Source: Catenuloplanes atrovinosus (GTDB taxonomy: Bacteria > Actinomycetota > Actinomycetes > Mycobacteriales > Micromonosporaceae). Taken from it: a stretch of DNA of 64,000 nt. How positions within the stretch are numbered: position 1 is the first letter of the stretch; the number at the start of each line of letters is the position of its first letter. The DNA lies in contig NZ_JAVDYB010000001.1 of assembly GCF_031458235.1 (NCBI RefSeq), positions 7,837,001 through 7,901,000 on the forward strand. Direction: 5' to 3'. Of this stretch, positions 1-8,639 are shown one piece after another. The translations under genes were made by a program, and so were the position numbers. The notes beneath the pieces are model-generated. The model did not search any database. It was not told where the DNA came from and saw only the letters and a list, made by a program, of their open reading frames with translations.

Positions 1-83
1 CTTCGGCGTAGGACTGGGCGATAAGTACCGTGATCGGAGATGCTGTGGGCGAGCCCTTCACCGCGGCGTGGAAGGATCGGGCC

Positions 84-926
84 GTGTCGTCACTGTTCGC
101 GTCGTACCTGCGGGTCTACGAGCCCTTGACCGCTTTCGACCGGGAGCGTCAGCTGTTCTGGCGGCGGTACGCGCGCGAGGGCCGCGCCATCGCGACCGGC
201 GATGGCCCGGGACGGCAGCGCACCGCGGTGCTGGAGGCGCTCGGCGCCGGCTGGACCCGCCTGCCCGACCTGCCCGACGAGGCGTACGTGCTGGAGGACG
301 ACGACACCATCCTGGTCTGCCCGTGGAACCTGCGGCTTCGGGTGGCCGAGGCCGCGCTCTCCGCGCGCGACGGCGTGCCGTCCGTGCTGGCCGACGCGTT
401 CGTGCCGCCGATCCTCGCCGGTCAGGCGAAGGCCGTGGTGGACGACGCGCGCACCGGCGCCCGCGTGCTGGAGCAGGGCGTGCCGCGCAAGCACGAGCAG
501 GCGTCCACCTGGGGCGTACCGCTGCGCTGGTTCGTGTTCGTGGACCAGGAGGAGCGGGAACTGGTGACCGGTCCGGGCAACCGCCGGACCCTGCGCTTCC
601 GCACCGAGATCTCCAAGGCCCGCCGCCGCGCCCACCGGGGCGTCTCGGTGCTGCGCAAGAGCGTCGGGGACGCGCCGATCACCGAGGCGGTGGAGGAGGG
701 CGCGCGCTGGCTGGAGGAGTTCCACCCGCGCTCGGTGGTGGAGCTCGACTACGCGGGCCTGGTGGATCTGCTGCCCGACGACGCGCTGGAGGCCGACGAC
801 TCGCCGGCTCTGGTCGCCAAGGGTCTCGCCGGCCTCGCGAACGGGGACGCGGAGGGCGCCACCGAGGCGTACGAGAAGCTCGTCGCCCGCTGGCGCGCCG
901 TCCAACTCCTCGAGCGATGTAACTGA
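84..926 (+). CDS. conserved actinobacterial protein of unknown function
   Basis: I do not recognise a named family. The 280-residue protein is soluble, rich in Arg, Glu and Asp, with no signal peptide or membrane segment. It has a basic middle (RTEISKARRRAHRG) and an acidic C-terminal helical part ending in a TPR-like stretch (LANGDAEGATEAYEKLVARW). I chose the GTG at 84 because GAAGGA lies 7 bases upstream; a GTG at 30 in the same frame would add 18 residues but has no ribosome site. It stands alone, followed by 379 bp of non-coding DNA. Codon use is typical of the window, so it looks like a resident gene rather than a recent arrival. Confidence 0.7.
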   Translation: MSSLFASYLRVYEPLTAFDRERQLFWRRYAREGRAIATGDGPGRQRTAVLEALGAGWTRLPDLPDEAYVLEDDDTILVCPWNLRLRVAEAALSARDGVPSVLADAFVPPILAGQAKAVVDDARTGARVLEQGVPRKHEQASTWGVPLRWFVFVDQEERELVTGPGNRRTLRFRTEISKARRRAHRGVSVLRKSVGDAPITEAVEEGARWLEEFHPRSVVELDYAGLVDLLPDDALEADDSPALVAKGLAGLANGDAEGATEAYEKLVARWRAVQLLERCN

Positions 927-1062
927 GAGCAACCGTCTCGACGGCCGCGGGGCGTGACGACACGCCCACTCGCGGCCGTCTCTCCGTTGTGGACGTCCTC
1001 GATCAGTCGTCGCCCGCTCGATTTGTCATGCAAATGGCGCACATTGCGGGTCGAATCGGGCG

Positions 1063-1091
1063 TTGGACACGCTCCCAAACCGCGCTAGGCT
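1063..1091 (+). promoter_or_regulatory. bldC promoter and long structured leader
   Basis: A -35 box TTGGAC (1063-1068), a 17-bp spacer and a -10 box TAGGCT (1086-1091) predict transcription start near 1098, giving bldC a leader of about 208 nt. The leader contains a hairpin, CGGCCG at 1254-1259 pairing with CGGCCG at 1269-1274, just upstream of the ribosome site GGAGGA (1293-1298). The rest of the 927-1305 gap shows no gene. The promoter is inferred from consensus only. Confidence 0.5.
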
Positions 1092-1305
1092 CGTAAGTGG
1101 CCAGATACGAAGGGTGACTAAGCGTCCAAATAAGTAGGTTTCTGGCGTAGAAAATCGCAATAAATCGGTCATGGCTCATCCGTCCATCCAGGGACGTTAG
1201 TCCGTTCGGCCCATGTCGGACATCGGGGACTAGCCGGACCATGAAAGACGCGTCGGCCGGCGGGACCCCGGCCGATGTCTTTAGGTACCTGTGGAGGAGT
1301 GACCG

Positions 1306-1515
1306 ATGGCATCGCGTACGCACGAACCAGAGCCGCTACTCACGCCGGCCGAGGTCGCGTCGATGTTCCGTGTCGACCCGAAGACCGTGACCCGGTGGGC
1401 GAAGGCGGGCAAGCTCAGCGCAATAAGGACGCTGGGCGGCCACCGTCGCTACCGTGAGTCTGAGGTTCGCGCCCTGCTGCAGGGGCAGATTCCCACGCAG
1501 CGTCAGGGTGACTGA
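1306..1515 (+). CDS. bldC: BldC, MerR-like developmental regulator
   Basis: This is a 69-residue winged-helix DNA-binding protein nearly identical in plan to Streptomyces BldC: LLTPAEVASMFRVDPKTVTRW forms the helix-turn-helix and wing 1 holds TLGGHRRYRESEVRALL. BldC of Streptomyces is known to bind direct repeats cooperatively and to hold back the switch from vegetative growth to sporulation. It lacks the dimerisation helix and effector domain of full MerR proteins, as expected. GGAGGA sits 7 bases before the ATG. It stands alone with a long upstream region, as expected for a regulator under complex control. Confidence 0.95.
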   Translation: MASRTHEPEPLLTPAEVASMFRVDPKTVTRWAKAGKLSAIRTLGGHRRYRESEVRALLQGQIPTQRQGD

Positions 1516-1647
1516 CGGACCGCTCTTCAAGACCCGCCGGTAGTGCCAGGGCGGAGGGAATCACGGCATCGTCCGTGTGCCTCTCCGCCTTCGCTCTGTC
1601 CGGGCCGGCCGCGACGCGGAGCAGACCTCGGTGGGACGTGTTCAGTT

Positions 1648-1734
1648 GTGCTCGCTGACCTTATATACGCGATCGGGTCGCGAAAGGCTCAACGCGCGGC
1701 GGGCGAGAAGGTTGTCCGCGATCTGACAGGCTGA
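1648..1734 (+). CDS. possible 28-residue protein
   Basis: A short reading frame starting with GTG encodes VLADLIYAIGSRKAQRAAGE and ends 5 bp before the methyltransferase start. The N-terminal half is hydrophobic and the C-terminal half is charged. No strong ribosome site is visible. It could be a small leader peptide or chance; the 1516-1739 gap holds nothing else I can support. Confidence 0.22.
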   Translation: MLADLIYAIGSRKAQRAAGEKVVRDLTG

Positions 1735-1739
1735 GAGCC

Positions 1740-2534
1740 GTGAACCCTGAACACCCCGCGCCCCGGCCGCGCATCGGCGACGTCTTCGGCGAGATGCTCC
1801 GGGACGCGTACGCGATCCGTACCGGCATCGGGCGCCGCCCACTGGCCGGAGGCCGGGTGCCGCGCCCGGTCATCGAGATCATCGAGCGTGAGGACGGCGT
1901 GATCAACGGCGCGCCCGCGGAGCAGTACCTGGCGGGCCCGGAGGAGTGGCAGCCGCACGAGCACCGCGCCGTCGCCCGCGTCCGCGGCCGGGTGCTGGAC
2001 ATCGGCGCCGGCGCCGGCCGGATCGCGCTGGAGCTGCAGAAGGCGGGCTCGGACGTGACCGGGCTGGACGTCTCGCCCGGCGCGATCGAGATCTGCCGCC
2101 GGCGCGGCCTGCGCGAGACCGTGCTGGCCACGGTGGACGATCACGCGCGCGAGGGGCGCCGCTACGACACGTTCCTGTTGCTGGGCAACAACCTCGGGTT
2201 GCTGGAGGGGCGCGACCGGGCGGCCGGCTTCCTGGCGGCGCTGGCCGCGATGGCCGCGCCCGGCGCGCAGGTGATCGCGCAGGGCACCGACCCGTACGGC
2301 ACCACCGATCCGGTGCACGTCGGCTACCACGAACTCAACCGGTCGCGCGGGCGGTTCGGCGGGCAGCTGCGACTGCGGCTGCGGTACCGGGAACTCGCCA
2401 CCGACTGGTTCGACTACCTGTTCTGCTCCGTGGACGAGCTGCGCGGACTCGTCGAGGGGACGGGCTGGCGACTCACCGATGTGGACACCGCGGATCACCC
2501 CTACTACCTGGCCACCTTCACCCTGGACGGCTGA
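1740..2534 (+). CDS. class I SAM-dependent methyltransferase
   Basis: The 264-residue protein has a Rossmann methyltransferase core. Motif I is VLDIGAGAGRIALEL (about residues 85-99), followed by the acidic end of strand 2 in VTGLDVSPGAIEICRRRG, which binds the SAM ribose. A later LLLGNNLGLLEG segment matches the motif IV region. The substrate cannot be told from sequence; the N-terminal 75 residues, with FGEMLRDAYAIRTG, are probably a substrate-selecting cap. The GTG start at 1740 follows shortly after a small possible reading frame. The next gene begins 73 bp away with its own promoter, so this is probably a single-gene unit. Confidence 0.8.
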   Translation: MNPEHPAPRPRIGDVFGEMLRDAYAIRTGIGRRPLAGGRVPRPVIEIIEREDGVINGAPAEQYLAGPEEWQPHEHRAVARVRGRVLDIGAGAGRIALELQKAGSDVTGLDVSPGAIEICRRRGLRETVLATVDDHAREGRRYDTFLLLGNNLGLLEGRDRAAGFLAALAAMAAPGAQVIAQGTDPYGTTDPVHVGYHELNRSRGRFGGQLRLRLRYRELATDWFDYLFCSVDELRGLVEGTGWRLTDVDTADHPYYLATFTLDG

Positions 2535-2607
2535 CATCACCCCCACCGCCCGGACGATCCGTGAGATCGAGCGCACGAATCGTCACCGCAACCGCTAGCG
2601 TCTATGT

Positions 2608-3171
2608 GTGGGGATGTGGCGTCGGCTGCTGCGTAACGGGTTCGGCAGCGGCGTCATCGTGCTCGTGCTCGGGCTGCTCGCCTACGGCCTCCCCGCGCTG
2701 GACCGGTCGCTGGACTCCACCCAGGCCGTTCCGGACGGCGTGCCGTACGACGTGGGCGGCGGCGTGACCGTGATCCCACCGCCTGGCGCGCTGCTGGACG
2801 TCACGCGCACCCGCCCGGCCGACGACCGCGGCACCGTGGTGTTCCTGGTCGGCCCGATCCGGTACGTCGTGGTGGTCACGCCGTTCGACGGCGGGCTGCC
2901 GGACGCGGCCGACAAGCTGCGCCGCAAGATCGCCTCGAACCGGGGCTACCAGGTGGTCGGGCGGGAGGCCAGCATCGCCACCGCGGACGGCCGGCTGCTC
3001 GGCCTGGCCGGCGGCTATAGCGCACCCGGGCTCGGCGGCCGGTACGCGGTCTTCACCGCGGGGGAACGCTCCATCGAGGTCACGGTGAGCGGCACCGACC
3101 CGCAGCTGAACGCGGCACGCGCGGCCATCGACGCCGCCACCCGCTCGATCACCGTCCGGAGCACCGAGTGA
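2608..3171 (+). CDS. single-pass membrane-anchored protein, leaderless
   Basis: The 187-residue protein has one N-terminal membrane helix (GSGVIVLVLGLLAYGLPAL) and an extracytoplasmic domain of about 155 residues without a recognised fold. A -10 box TAGCGT (2596-2601) lies 6 bases before the GTG, so the mRNA probably starts at the start codon and has no leader. The next gene, a PrsW-type protease, overlaps its stop codon by 4 bp, so the two are translationally coupled. One inference is that this protein is a substrate, chaperone or sensor for the protease; the sequence alone does not show it. Confidence 0.7.
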   Translation: MGMWRRLLRNGFGSGVIVLVLGLLAYGLPALDRSLDSTQAVPDGVPYDVGGGVTVIPPPGALLDVTRTRPADDRGTVVFLVGPIRYVVVVTPFDGGLPDAADKLRRKIASNRGYQVVGREASIATADGRLLGLAGGYSAPGLGGRYAVFTAGERSIEVTVSGTDPQLNAARAAIDAATRSITVRSTE

Positions 3172-4466
3172 GCGAGGCGAACGAGGTCCTGCCGACGCCG
3201 GACACCTCGCGCGGGCGCGGCGCGCTGCTGACCCTGCCCGCGTTCTGGGTGCTGGCCGCGCTGCTGGTCGCCGGCGCGGTGCGGACGGTCGTGTTCCTGC
3301 GCGAGTCGATCACGGTCTACCCGGTGGCCACCGTGGTCGCGGTCGTGCTGTTCGCGCTCTACGCCGTACCCTTCTGGATCTTCGTGGGCGGTCTGGACTT
3401 CCTGGAACGCGAGCCGCCCGTGCTGCTGGCCACCGCGTTCGCCTGGGGTGCGCTGGTGGCCACCGCGGTCGCGATCCCGGGCGCGAGCGCGCTGCACAAC
3501 GTGCTGGCCAAGCTGGTCTCACCGCAGTTCGCCGCCGCCTGGGGGTCCGCGATCGCGGGACCGAGCGTCGAGGAGACCGTCAAGGTCCTCGGCGTCTTCG
3601 CGATCGTGCTGGTCGCGGCGGGCCAGGTGAACAGCACGCTGGACGGCGTGGTCTACGGCGCCATGGTCGGGCTCGGCTTCCAGGTGGCGGAGGACGTGGT
3701 CTTCGCGGTCAACGCGGTCGCGATGGAGGGGCAGGGCGACCAGATCTCGCCGGTGGTGATCACGTTCTTCCTGCGCGGCTTCCTGGCCGGGTTGTGGAGC
3801 CACACGCTGTTCGGCGCGCTGGCCGGTCTCGGCGTCGGCTATCTGGTGGTCCGCACGGACCGCCGGCTGTCCCGCCGGATCGGCATCGCCGCGCTCGCCT
3901 TCGCTGGCTCCTGGGCCTGCCACTTCCTGTGGAACACGCCGGTCCTGCTGGACGGGCCGGTGGAGGGCGCGCCTGGCGTCCTGCTGGTGCTGGTGGTCAA
4001 GGGCATCCCGCCGCTGCTGCTGGTCGCGTACCTGGTGCGGGTGGCGCACGGCCGGGAGGCCGAGTACTACGTGTCGCTGCTGGCCGGCCTGGACGATCCG
4101 GCGATCGCCACCGAGGCGGAACTGCGCGCGCTGGGTTCGGGCCGGCGGCGGGCGGCGGCGCGCGGGCTCGCCCACCGGCGGGCCGGGTTCCGCGGGCGGC
4201 GCGCGGTGCGGCGGCTGCAGCAGGCGCAGGCGCGGCTGGCGGTGGCGCTCAGTCGCGCGGAGGGCGGCGGCGCGACCACGGCCGTGCGGCGCTGGACGCG
4301 CGAGGTGCGGGCGCACCGGGCCCGGCTGACGCGGCTGGGTCACGCCGAGGCGCTGGCGCCGGAGCGGCGCGGCGGCACCGTGCGCGGCGTCTTCACGGCC
4401 GCCGGTGCGGTCGGCATGTTCATGATGATCGTCTGGGCCGCCATCGCGGCGCTGGGAGGCGGATGA
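3168..4466 (+). CDS. PrsW-family intramembrane metalloprotease
   Basis: This 432-residue polytopic membrane protein has the PrsW signatures: a glutamate pair followed by Lys in PSVEETVKVLGVFAI, a second Glu in FQVAEDVVFAVNA, a His in LWSHTLFGALAG and another in WACHFLWNT. These Glu and His residues form the proposed metal site. Bacillus PrsW cleaves the anti-sigma factor RsiW; actinobacterial relatives are common but mostly uncharacterised. About eight membrane segments are followed by a basic cytosolic tail (residues 320-410, rich in Arg) and a last helix. GTG start, overlapping the upstream gene by 4 bp. Confidence 0.85.
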   Translation: MSEANEVLPTPDTSRGRGALLTLPAFWVLAALLVAGAVRTVVFLRESITVYPVATVVAVVLFALYAVPFWIFVGGLDFLEREPPVLLATAFAWGALVATAVAIPGASALHNVLAKLVSPQFAAAWGSAIAGPSVEETVKVLGVFAIVLVAAGQVNSTLDGVVYGAMVGLGFQVAEDVVFAVNAVAMEGQGDQISPVVITFFLRGFLAGLWSHTLFGALAGLGVGYLVVRTDRRLSRRIGIAALAFAGSWACHFLWNTPVLLDGPVEGAPGVLLVLVVKGIPPLLLVAYLVRVAHGREAEYYVSLLAGLDDPAIATEAELRALGSGRRRAAARGLAHRRAGFRGRRAVRRLQQAQARLAVALSRAEGGGATTAVRRWTREVRAHRARLTRLGHAEALAPERRGGTVRGVFTAAGAVGMFMMIVWAAIAALGGG

Positions 4467-4496
4467 GCCCCACACCCGTACGGGCGTGGGGCTCAT
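4463..4496. terminator. bidirectional terminator between convergent genes
   Basis: A near-perfect 34-bp inverted repeat: TGAGCCCCAC (4464-4473) pairs with GTGGGGCTCA (4486-4495), extended inside by CCCG-TA-CGGG. It includes the prsW stop codon and lies 14 bp from the stop of the opposite-strand gene, so it can serve both. Confidence 0.75.
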
Positions 4497-4509
4497 CTGT
4501 CGTGCAAGC

Positions 4510-4758
4510 TCAGACCGTCGGCGGGTGGCCGCCGTCACCGTCGACGACGGCGTCCGGCGTGCCGTCCTCGTCGAGATCGGTCATGGTGATGTCGACCTTG
4601 CCGTCGTGGTCGGTGTCGAACTGGAAGAGGTCGGCCTTGCCGTCCCCGTCGGTGTCGGCCACCCAGACGTCGGGCCGGCCGTCGCCGTCGGTGTCGGCGG
4701 CGAGCAGGTCGACTCGGTCGTCACCGCGCGTCTCGACGGTCTCCTGCGGCTCGGTCAT
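4510..4758 (-). CDS. short Asp-rich calcium-binding-type repeat protein
   Basis: The 82-residue acidic protein has four repeats of the form DxDxDGxxD (DTDGDGRPDVW, DTDGDGKADLF, DTDHDGKVDIT, DLDEDGTPDAV), like thrombospondin type 3 or dockerin calcium loops. The start at 4758 has GGAAGG 9 bases upstream. No signal peptide or membrane segment is present, which is unusual for such repeats. Its neighbour at 4920-5489 is a longer paralogue on the same strand. Calcium binding is inferred from the loop pattern; the role is unknown. Confidence 0.7.
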   Translation of the reverse strand: MTEPQETVETRGDDRVDLLAADTDGDGRPDVWVADTDGDGKADLFQFDTDHDGKVDITMTDLDEDGTPDAVVDGDGGHPPTV

Positions 4759-4919
4759 GGCGGGCATCCTTCCCGAAGGCGTTTCGAGGGTGCGCTGAAT
4801 CGTGGTGCAGCGCTGGTTCACCGTAGGGCCGATCGCGCGCCTCGCGCGACCCGCGTCTTACACGGGTCGTCTACTACCCAGCCTCGGCGTCCGCCAGTCC
4901 CGGTACCGCAGGGGGTGCG

Positions 4920-5489
4920 TCAGCTCGCGGCGTACGGGTTGACCGGCGTGTTCGGCGTGACCGGAACCGCGATCTCGTCGGCGTCGCCGTCGTAGTCGGT
5001 GTCCCGGACCGTGTAGTCGACCGCACCGTCGTAGTCCTCGTCGACCTCGACCTCGTCCGGCGAACCGTCGGCGTTGTTGTCGGTCAGGAAGACGTCCGCG
5101 ACGCCGTCCGCGTTGGTGTCCTGGACACCCGCGTCGATCAGGCCGTCGCCGTCGACGTCGTACAGCTCGGTGTCGATCCGGCCGTCGCCGTCGCCGTCCG
5201 CGGAGATGACGTCCGCGGTGCCGTCGCTGTCGAGGTCCGACACGACCAGGTCGGCGAAGCCGTCACCGTTGGAGTCCAGGTAGACGTTGGTGGCGCCGTC
5301 CAGCGTCTGCTCGACCAGCAGCACGCCGTCCTCGCTGAGGCCGGTGTCGCTGTCGGTGTCGATCGGGGCGGCGGCGGCCGGGTCGTCCAGGCCGGTCTCG
5401 TTCAGGCCGGAGTCGCTCAGGCCGAGGCCCTCGTCCGTCGTGGTGTCGGCCGGGACGGTGGTGTCGTCGGCGGTGAAGTCGCTGCTCAT
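4920..5489 (-). CDS. Asp-rich calcium-binding-type repeat protein
   Basis: This 189-residue, very acidic protein starts with a low-complexity Thr/Asp/Leu segment (residues 1-60) and continues with at least eight loops of 11-13 residues: DSNGDGFADLV, DLDSDGTADVI, DGDGDGRIDTE, DVDGDGLIDAG, DTNADGVADVF, DNNADGSPDEV, DEDYDGAVDYT, DTDYDGDADEI. These resemble thrombospondin type 3 or EF-hand-like calcium loops. It starts at ATG 5489 behind GAAGGG; there is no signal peptide. A paralogue lies directly downstream. Calcium binding is likely from the family pattern; location and role are unknown. Confidence 0.75.
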   Translation of the reverse strand: MSSDFTADDTTVPADTTTDEGLGLSDSGLNETGLDDPAAAAPIDTDSDTGLSEDGVLLVEQTLDGATNVYLDSNGDGFADLVVSDLDSDGTADVISADGDGDGRIDTELYDVDGDGLIDAGVQDTNADGVADVFLTDNNADGSPDEVEVDEDYDGAVDYTVRDTDYDGDADEIAVPVTPNTPVNPYAAS

Positions 5490-5613
5490 ATCCGTGATTC
5501 CCTTCGCGGCTACTCGTTGTTCGCTGCACCTCGCGGTTGCTGAGAAGAACTTACGAGGTGGCGCCGCGAAGGGACATCCCGGAAATGTGCCAGGCCCCAC
5601 CTGGCTGAACGGA

Positions 5614-6945
5614 TCAGTGCTTGAACTCGACGCCCGCGGAGAGTAGCGCCTTGATCACGTCGGCGGACTCGGCGAACCCGATCAGGACCAGCGCGTCCGG
5701 ACCGAACTCCTTGATCTGCTCCGCGCCGCCGGAGAAGTCGATCGTCTCGGCGCTGTGGTCGTACGTCAGCGCCAGCAGGTTGTCCGACGTCACGCCCGAG
5801 CGGTCGAGCGCGGCCCGCACGTTCTCCTCGAGGCCGCTGCCGTACTCGTCGTCGCGCGCCACGATGGCGATCCGCTTCGGCCCGTCGCGCAGGATGACGT
5901 CGCCGAGCGCGGCGCCCTGCATGACGTCCGGCGGGGCGGTACGGAAGTAGAGCCCGGCGTCGTCCGCGCCGGTCAGGCTCGCGGCCGTGTTGCACGGCGA
6001 GAAGAGGATCAGCCCGGCCGCCTTGACCTGCGGCAGCACGGCGGTGGAGACGCCGGACGCGCCCGCGCCCAGGATCACGTGCACGCCGGCCGAGATGTGC
6101 GACGCCACGGTCGCCTTCGCCACCTCGGGGCTGGTGCCGTCGTCGCCCTTGATGAAGACCACGTCCTCGCCGAGCACACCACCGGCCGCGTTCACCTCCC
6201 GGATGGCGAGTGCCGCGCCGGCCGCCATTGGCGGGTACGCCAGCTTCAGGTCACCGGTCTCGGGCAGCAGCCCACCGATCTTCAGCGGCGCCCCGGACGC
6301 GGCCGCGTTGGCCGGACGGGCCCCCGGCGGCGCGGTCCTGGTGGAGGCCTGCGTCTCGTCGCCGGCGGTGACGAACTCCATCTTGCCGGCGTCGAGCTGG
6401 TCCTGCGCGTCGAAGTGCAGCGTGGCGAAGCTGGCCACGGACGGCTCGCCGACGTCGGTGAAGCCGCCGCTGCTCATCGAGACGCCGCTGTACACCAGGT
6501 CGGTGCCGGATGCGGCGAGCGACAGGCAGGTCTTCACGGTGTCGCACGGCGTGCCACCGCTGGTGACGCCGATCAACTGCGCGGCGATCGCGGCCGGTGC
6601 GGTCGATCCGGCCAGCTCGGCCGCGATCGCGCTCATCACCACCGCGTCGTACGTCTCTCCGGAGTAGACGAAGTCGCCGAGGTTCGGGTCGACGCTCCTG
6701 AGCCGGTTCTTGAAGTCGTCGGTCAGCGGGGCCATCGGGGTGGTGCCCTTCATGCCCCGGAGCGTGCCCGGCTGATCGAACTCGTCACCGAAGGAACTGA
6801 TCATGTTACCGTCAGTGCCGTACAGTTGGATCGGTCCGGTGGATCCACCGCCCTCCGAGGATCCCTCGGTCGAACCGCATGCCGTCACTCCCGCTAACAG
6901 AGCCGCGCAAGCAGCGGCGATGGCCGCGCCACGTCGGGTGCGCAT
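5614..6945 (-). CDS. ABC transporter substrate-binding lipoprotein, LivK type
   Basis: A 443-residue periplasmic-binding-protein type 1 lipoprotein. The signal peptide ends in lipobox LAGVTACG, so the mature protein is anchored through Cys. Two Rossmann-like lobes follow: PLKIGGLLPETGDLKLAYPP, then VAKATVASHISAGVHVILGAGAS and LILFSPCNTAASLTGAD. These fit the branched-chain amino acid/amide family (LivK). No permease or ATPase genes lie beside it, so it either feeds a transporter encoded elsewhere or acts as a sensor. An N-terminal extension of about 190 residues before the first lobe (with its own SGETYDAVVMSAIAAEL) suggests a broken or duplicated lobe. GGAGGA lies 8 bases before the ATG. Confidence 0.85.
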   Translation of the reverse strand: MRTRRGAAIAAACAALLAGVTACGSTEGSSEGGGSTGPIQLYGTDGNMISSFGDEFDQPGTLRGMKGTTPMAPLTDDFKNRLRSVDPNLGDFVYSGETYDAVVMSAIAAELAGSTAPAAIAAQLIGVTSGGTPCDTVKTCLSLAASGTDLVYSGVSMSSGGFTDVGEPSVASFATLHFDAQDQLDAGKMEFVTAGDETQASTRTAPPGARPANAAASGAPLKIGGLLPETGDLKLAYPPMAAGAALAIREVNAAGGVLGEDVVFIKGDDGTSPEVAKATVASHISAGVHVILGAGASGVSTAVLPQVKAAGLILFSPCNTAASLTGADDAGLYFRTAPPDVMQGAALGDVILRDGPKRIAIVARDDEYGSGLEENVRAALDRSGVTSDNLLALTYDHSAETIDFSGGAEQIKEFGPDALVLIGFAESADVIKALLSAGVEFKH

Positions 6946-7066
6946 ATGGAAGTTCCTCCTCCCCAGGGTCGCCGCTGCGCACATTAGCGCGCTTTGAACT
7001 CTTTGCCGATGGCTGCCAGGCCACGATATGACTCGGCGGTAACGTCACCGATGGTGAAGGACGAAA

Positions 7067-7468
7067 ATGGTTGATCTTGTCGACGCGTCTCCCGGCCCCG
7101 GTGATCTTGTTCGCCTGATGGGAATCACGATCGGTGAGGTGACCGCCGAGCGCGTGACCGGCACCATGCGCGTCGAGGGCAATACCCAGCCATATGGCCT
7201 GCTCCACGGCGGTGCGTCCTGCGTGCTGGCGGAGACGCTGGGCTCGCTGGGCGCCGGGGCGCACGGCCGCACGGTGGGGCGGCCGATCGCCATGGGAGTG
7301 GATATCAATGCCACCCACCACAAGGCGGTACGCGAAGGGGTGGTCGTCGGCGTCGCTAGCCCCGTCTTCCGCGGGGTGTCCATAGCGACTTATGAGATCA
7401 TTATCACTGACCAGTCGGGTGACCGCGTGTGTACTGCCCGTATTACCTGCCACCTGCGCCGTCCCTGA
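7067..7468 (+). CDS. hotdog-fold thioesterase, PaaI/MenI type
   Basis: The 133-residue protein has the hotdog signature YGLLHGGASCVLAETLGSLG, in which HGG binds the CoA thioester and the Glu of AETLG is the catalytic base. GVDINATHHKAV follows, as in PaaI and menaquinone-pathway DHNA-CoA thioesterases. These enzymes hydrolyse aryl- or acyl-CoA. The start at 7067 has GAAGGA upstream. A possible -10 box TAACGT lies at 7040-7045. It diverges from the LivK-type lipoprotein gene. The substrate cannot be set from sequence. Confidence 0.85.
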   Translation: MVDLVDASPGPGDLVRLMGITIGEVTAERVTGTMRVEGNTQPYGLLHGGASCVLAETLGSLGAGAHGRTVGRPIAMGVDINATHHKAVREGVVVGVASPVFRGVSIATYEIIITDQSGDRVCTARITCHLRRP

Positions 7469-7566
7469 TCGCCGGAACTGCGCATCTTTGAGGGCTCCTT
7501 AAGCAAATGTGCCTTCCTGGGGCATCCCGTCCCGCGCCCTTGACCGTCCGGCATAGGCTTCCGGAC

Positions 7567-7956
7567 GTGACGGACCTTCCATCGGAGTCGCTCGACGACG
7601 CGGCGCAGGTGCTTCACCTCGCGCTCGCGGGTGACAGCGATGCGGTCGTCAACACCTTCGATGCGGTCGTCGACCGGGACGGCGTCGAGGGGGCGTACAA
7701 CGTGGCGTGGTGCCTCGCCGCCGCGATGGTCGGCGTCGATGTCCCCGCTGGAGCGTGGACATTGGACTTCCCCGGCATCGACCAGGCGGACTACGACGCG
7801 CGCTGGGTCGCCCGCTTCGTCAGTGCGTATGCGAACTCGGACGTGCCCACCGGCGAGGCGCTCTTCGGGGCCGCGCTCGCCGACGGGCAGCTGCCGGACT
7901 GCCTGCTCACGCTGGCCGGCTCCGCCGTCGCCACGTTGAAGCGGCGCGCGGCCTGA
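7567..7956 (+). CDS. conserved hypothetical protein, leaderless
   Basis: An acidic 129-residue soluble protein (VTDLPSESLDDAAQVLHLAL...), alpha-helical by composition, from no family I can name. I chose the GTG at 7567 because a -10 box TAGGCT (7554-7559) lies 7 bases upstream, the spacing expected of a leaderless mRNA; an ATG at 7507 would put the promoter inside the gene. The DUF2786 gene begins 5 bp after its stop codon, so they are co-transcribed. Confidence 0.65.
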   Translation: MTDLPSESLDDAAQVLHLALAGDSDAVVNTFDAVVDRDGVEGAYNVAWCLAAAMVGVDVPAGAWTLDFPGIDQADYDARWVARFVSAYANSDVPTGEALFGAALADGQLPDCLLTLAGSAVATLKRRAA

Positions 7957-7961
7957 GCCCG

Positions 7962-8639
7962 ATGTCCGACCAGATCCTCGCCAAGGTCCGCAAGCTGCTG
8001 GCGAAGGCCGAGGACCCGGCGTGCACGCCCGCCGAGGCCGAGGCGTTCACCGCCAAGGCCGCCGACCTGATCGCGAAGTACGGCGTCGACCGCGCGCTGC
8101 TGGCCGCCCGCGAGCCCGGCACCGATCTGGTCGGCGACCGCGTGGTGGTGCTGCACCCGCCGTACGCGCTGGACAAGGCCGGTCTGCTGGCGGGCGTGGC
8201 CGGCGCGCTGCGCTGCCGCTCGGTGCGCCGCCGGGAGCGCGACGCCTGGACCATGCATCTCTTCGGGTTCGGCAGCGACCTGGAGCGCGCCGAACTGCTC
8301 TACACGTCGCTGCTGGTGCAGGCCGCGCACGGGATGGCGGCCGCGCCGGTGCCGCCGTGGGAGAACGCGGCCGCGTTCCGCCGGTCCTGGCTGGCCGGGT
8401 TCAGCACCGCGGTCGCCGGCCGGCTGCGCCAGGCGGAGGCCACCGCGGCGGCCGAGGCCGGTGCCTCCACCGACCTGGTGCTGGTGGACCGCTCGCACCG
8501 GGTCGAGGCGCGTGTCTCCGAGGTCTATCCCCGGCTGCGGACCGCGAGCCCGCGACGCCTGGCCGGCGGCGGGATGCGGCAGGGCTACGTGGCCGGCACC
8601 CGCGCCGACCTCGGTGGCATGTCGTCGATCTCGGAGTGA
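7962..8639 (+). CDS. DUF2786 domain protein
   Basis: The 225-residue protein opens with the DUF2786 helical domain (ILAKVRKLLAKAEDPACTPA, then EAEAFTAKAADLIAKYGVD), found in bacteria and phages and of unknown function. A second conserved region (FGFGSDLERAELLYTSLLVQ, then W..SWLAGF) is the usual companion domain, with the C-terminal GYVAGTRADLG typical of full-length members. It starts 5 bp after the previous gene and is the last of a two-gene unit. Confidence 0.75.
   Translation: MSDQILAKVRKLLAKAEDPACTPAEAEAFTAKAADLIAKYGVDRALLAAREPGTDLVGDRVVVLHPPYALDKAGLLAGVAGALRCRSVRRRERDAWTMHLFGFGSDLERAELLYTSLLVQAAHGMAAAPVPPWENAAAFRRSWLAGFSTAVAGRLRQAEATAAAEAGASTDLVLVDRSHRVEARVSEVYPRLRTASPRRLAGGGMRQGYVAGTRADLGGMSSISE

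Noticed and set aside
5614-6945. A complete amino-acid ABC transporter
   Set aside because: Only the binding lipoprotein is present; no permease or ATPase gene lies nearby.
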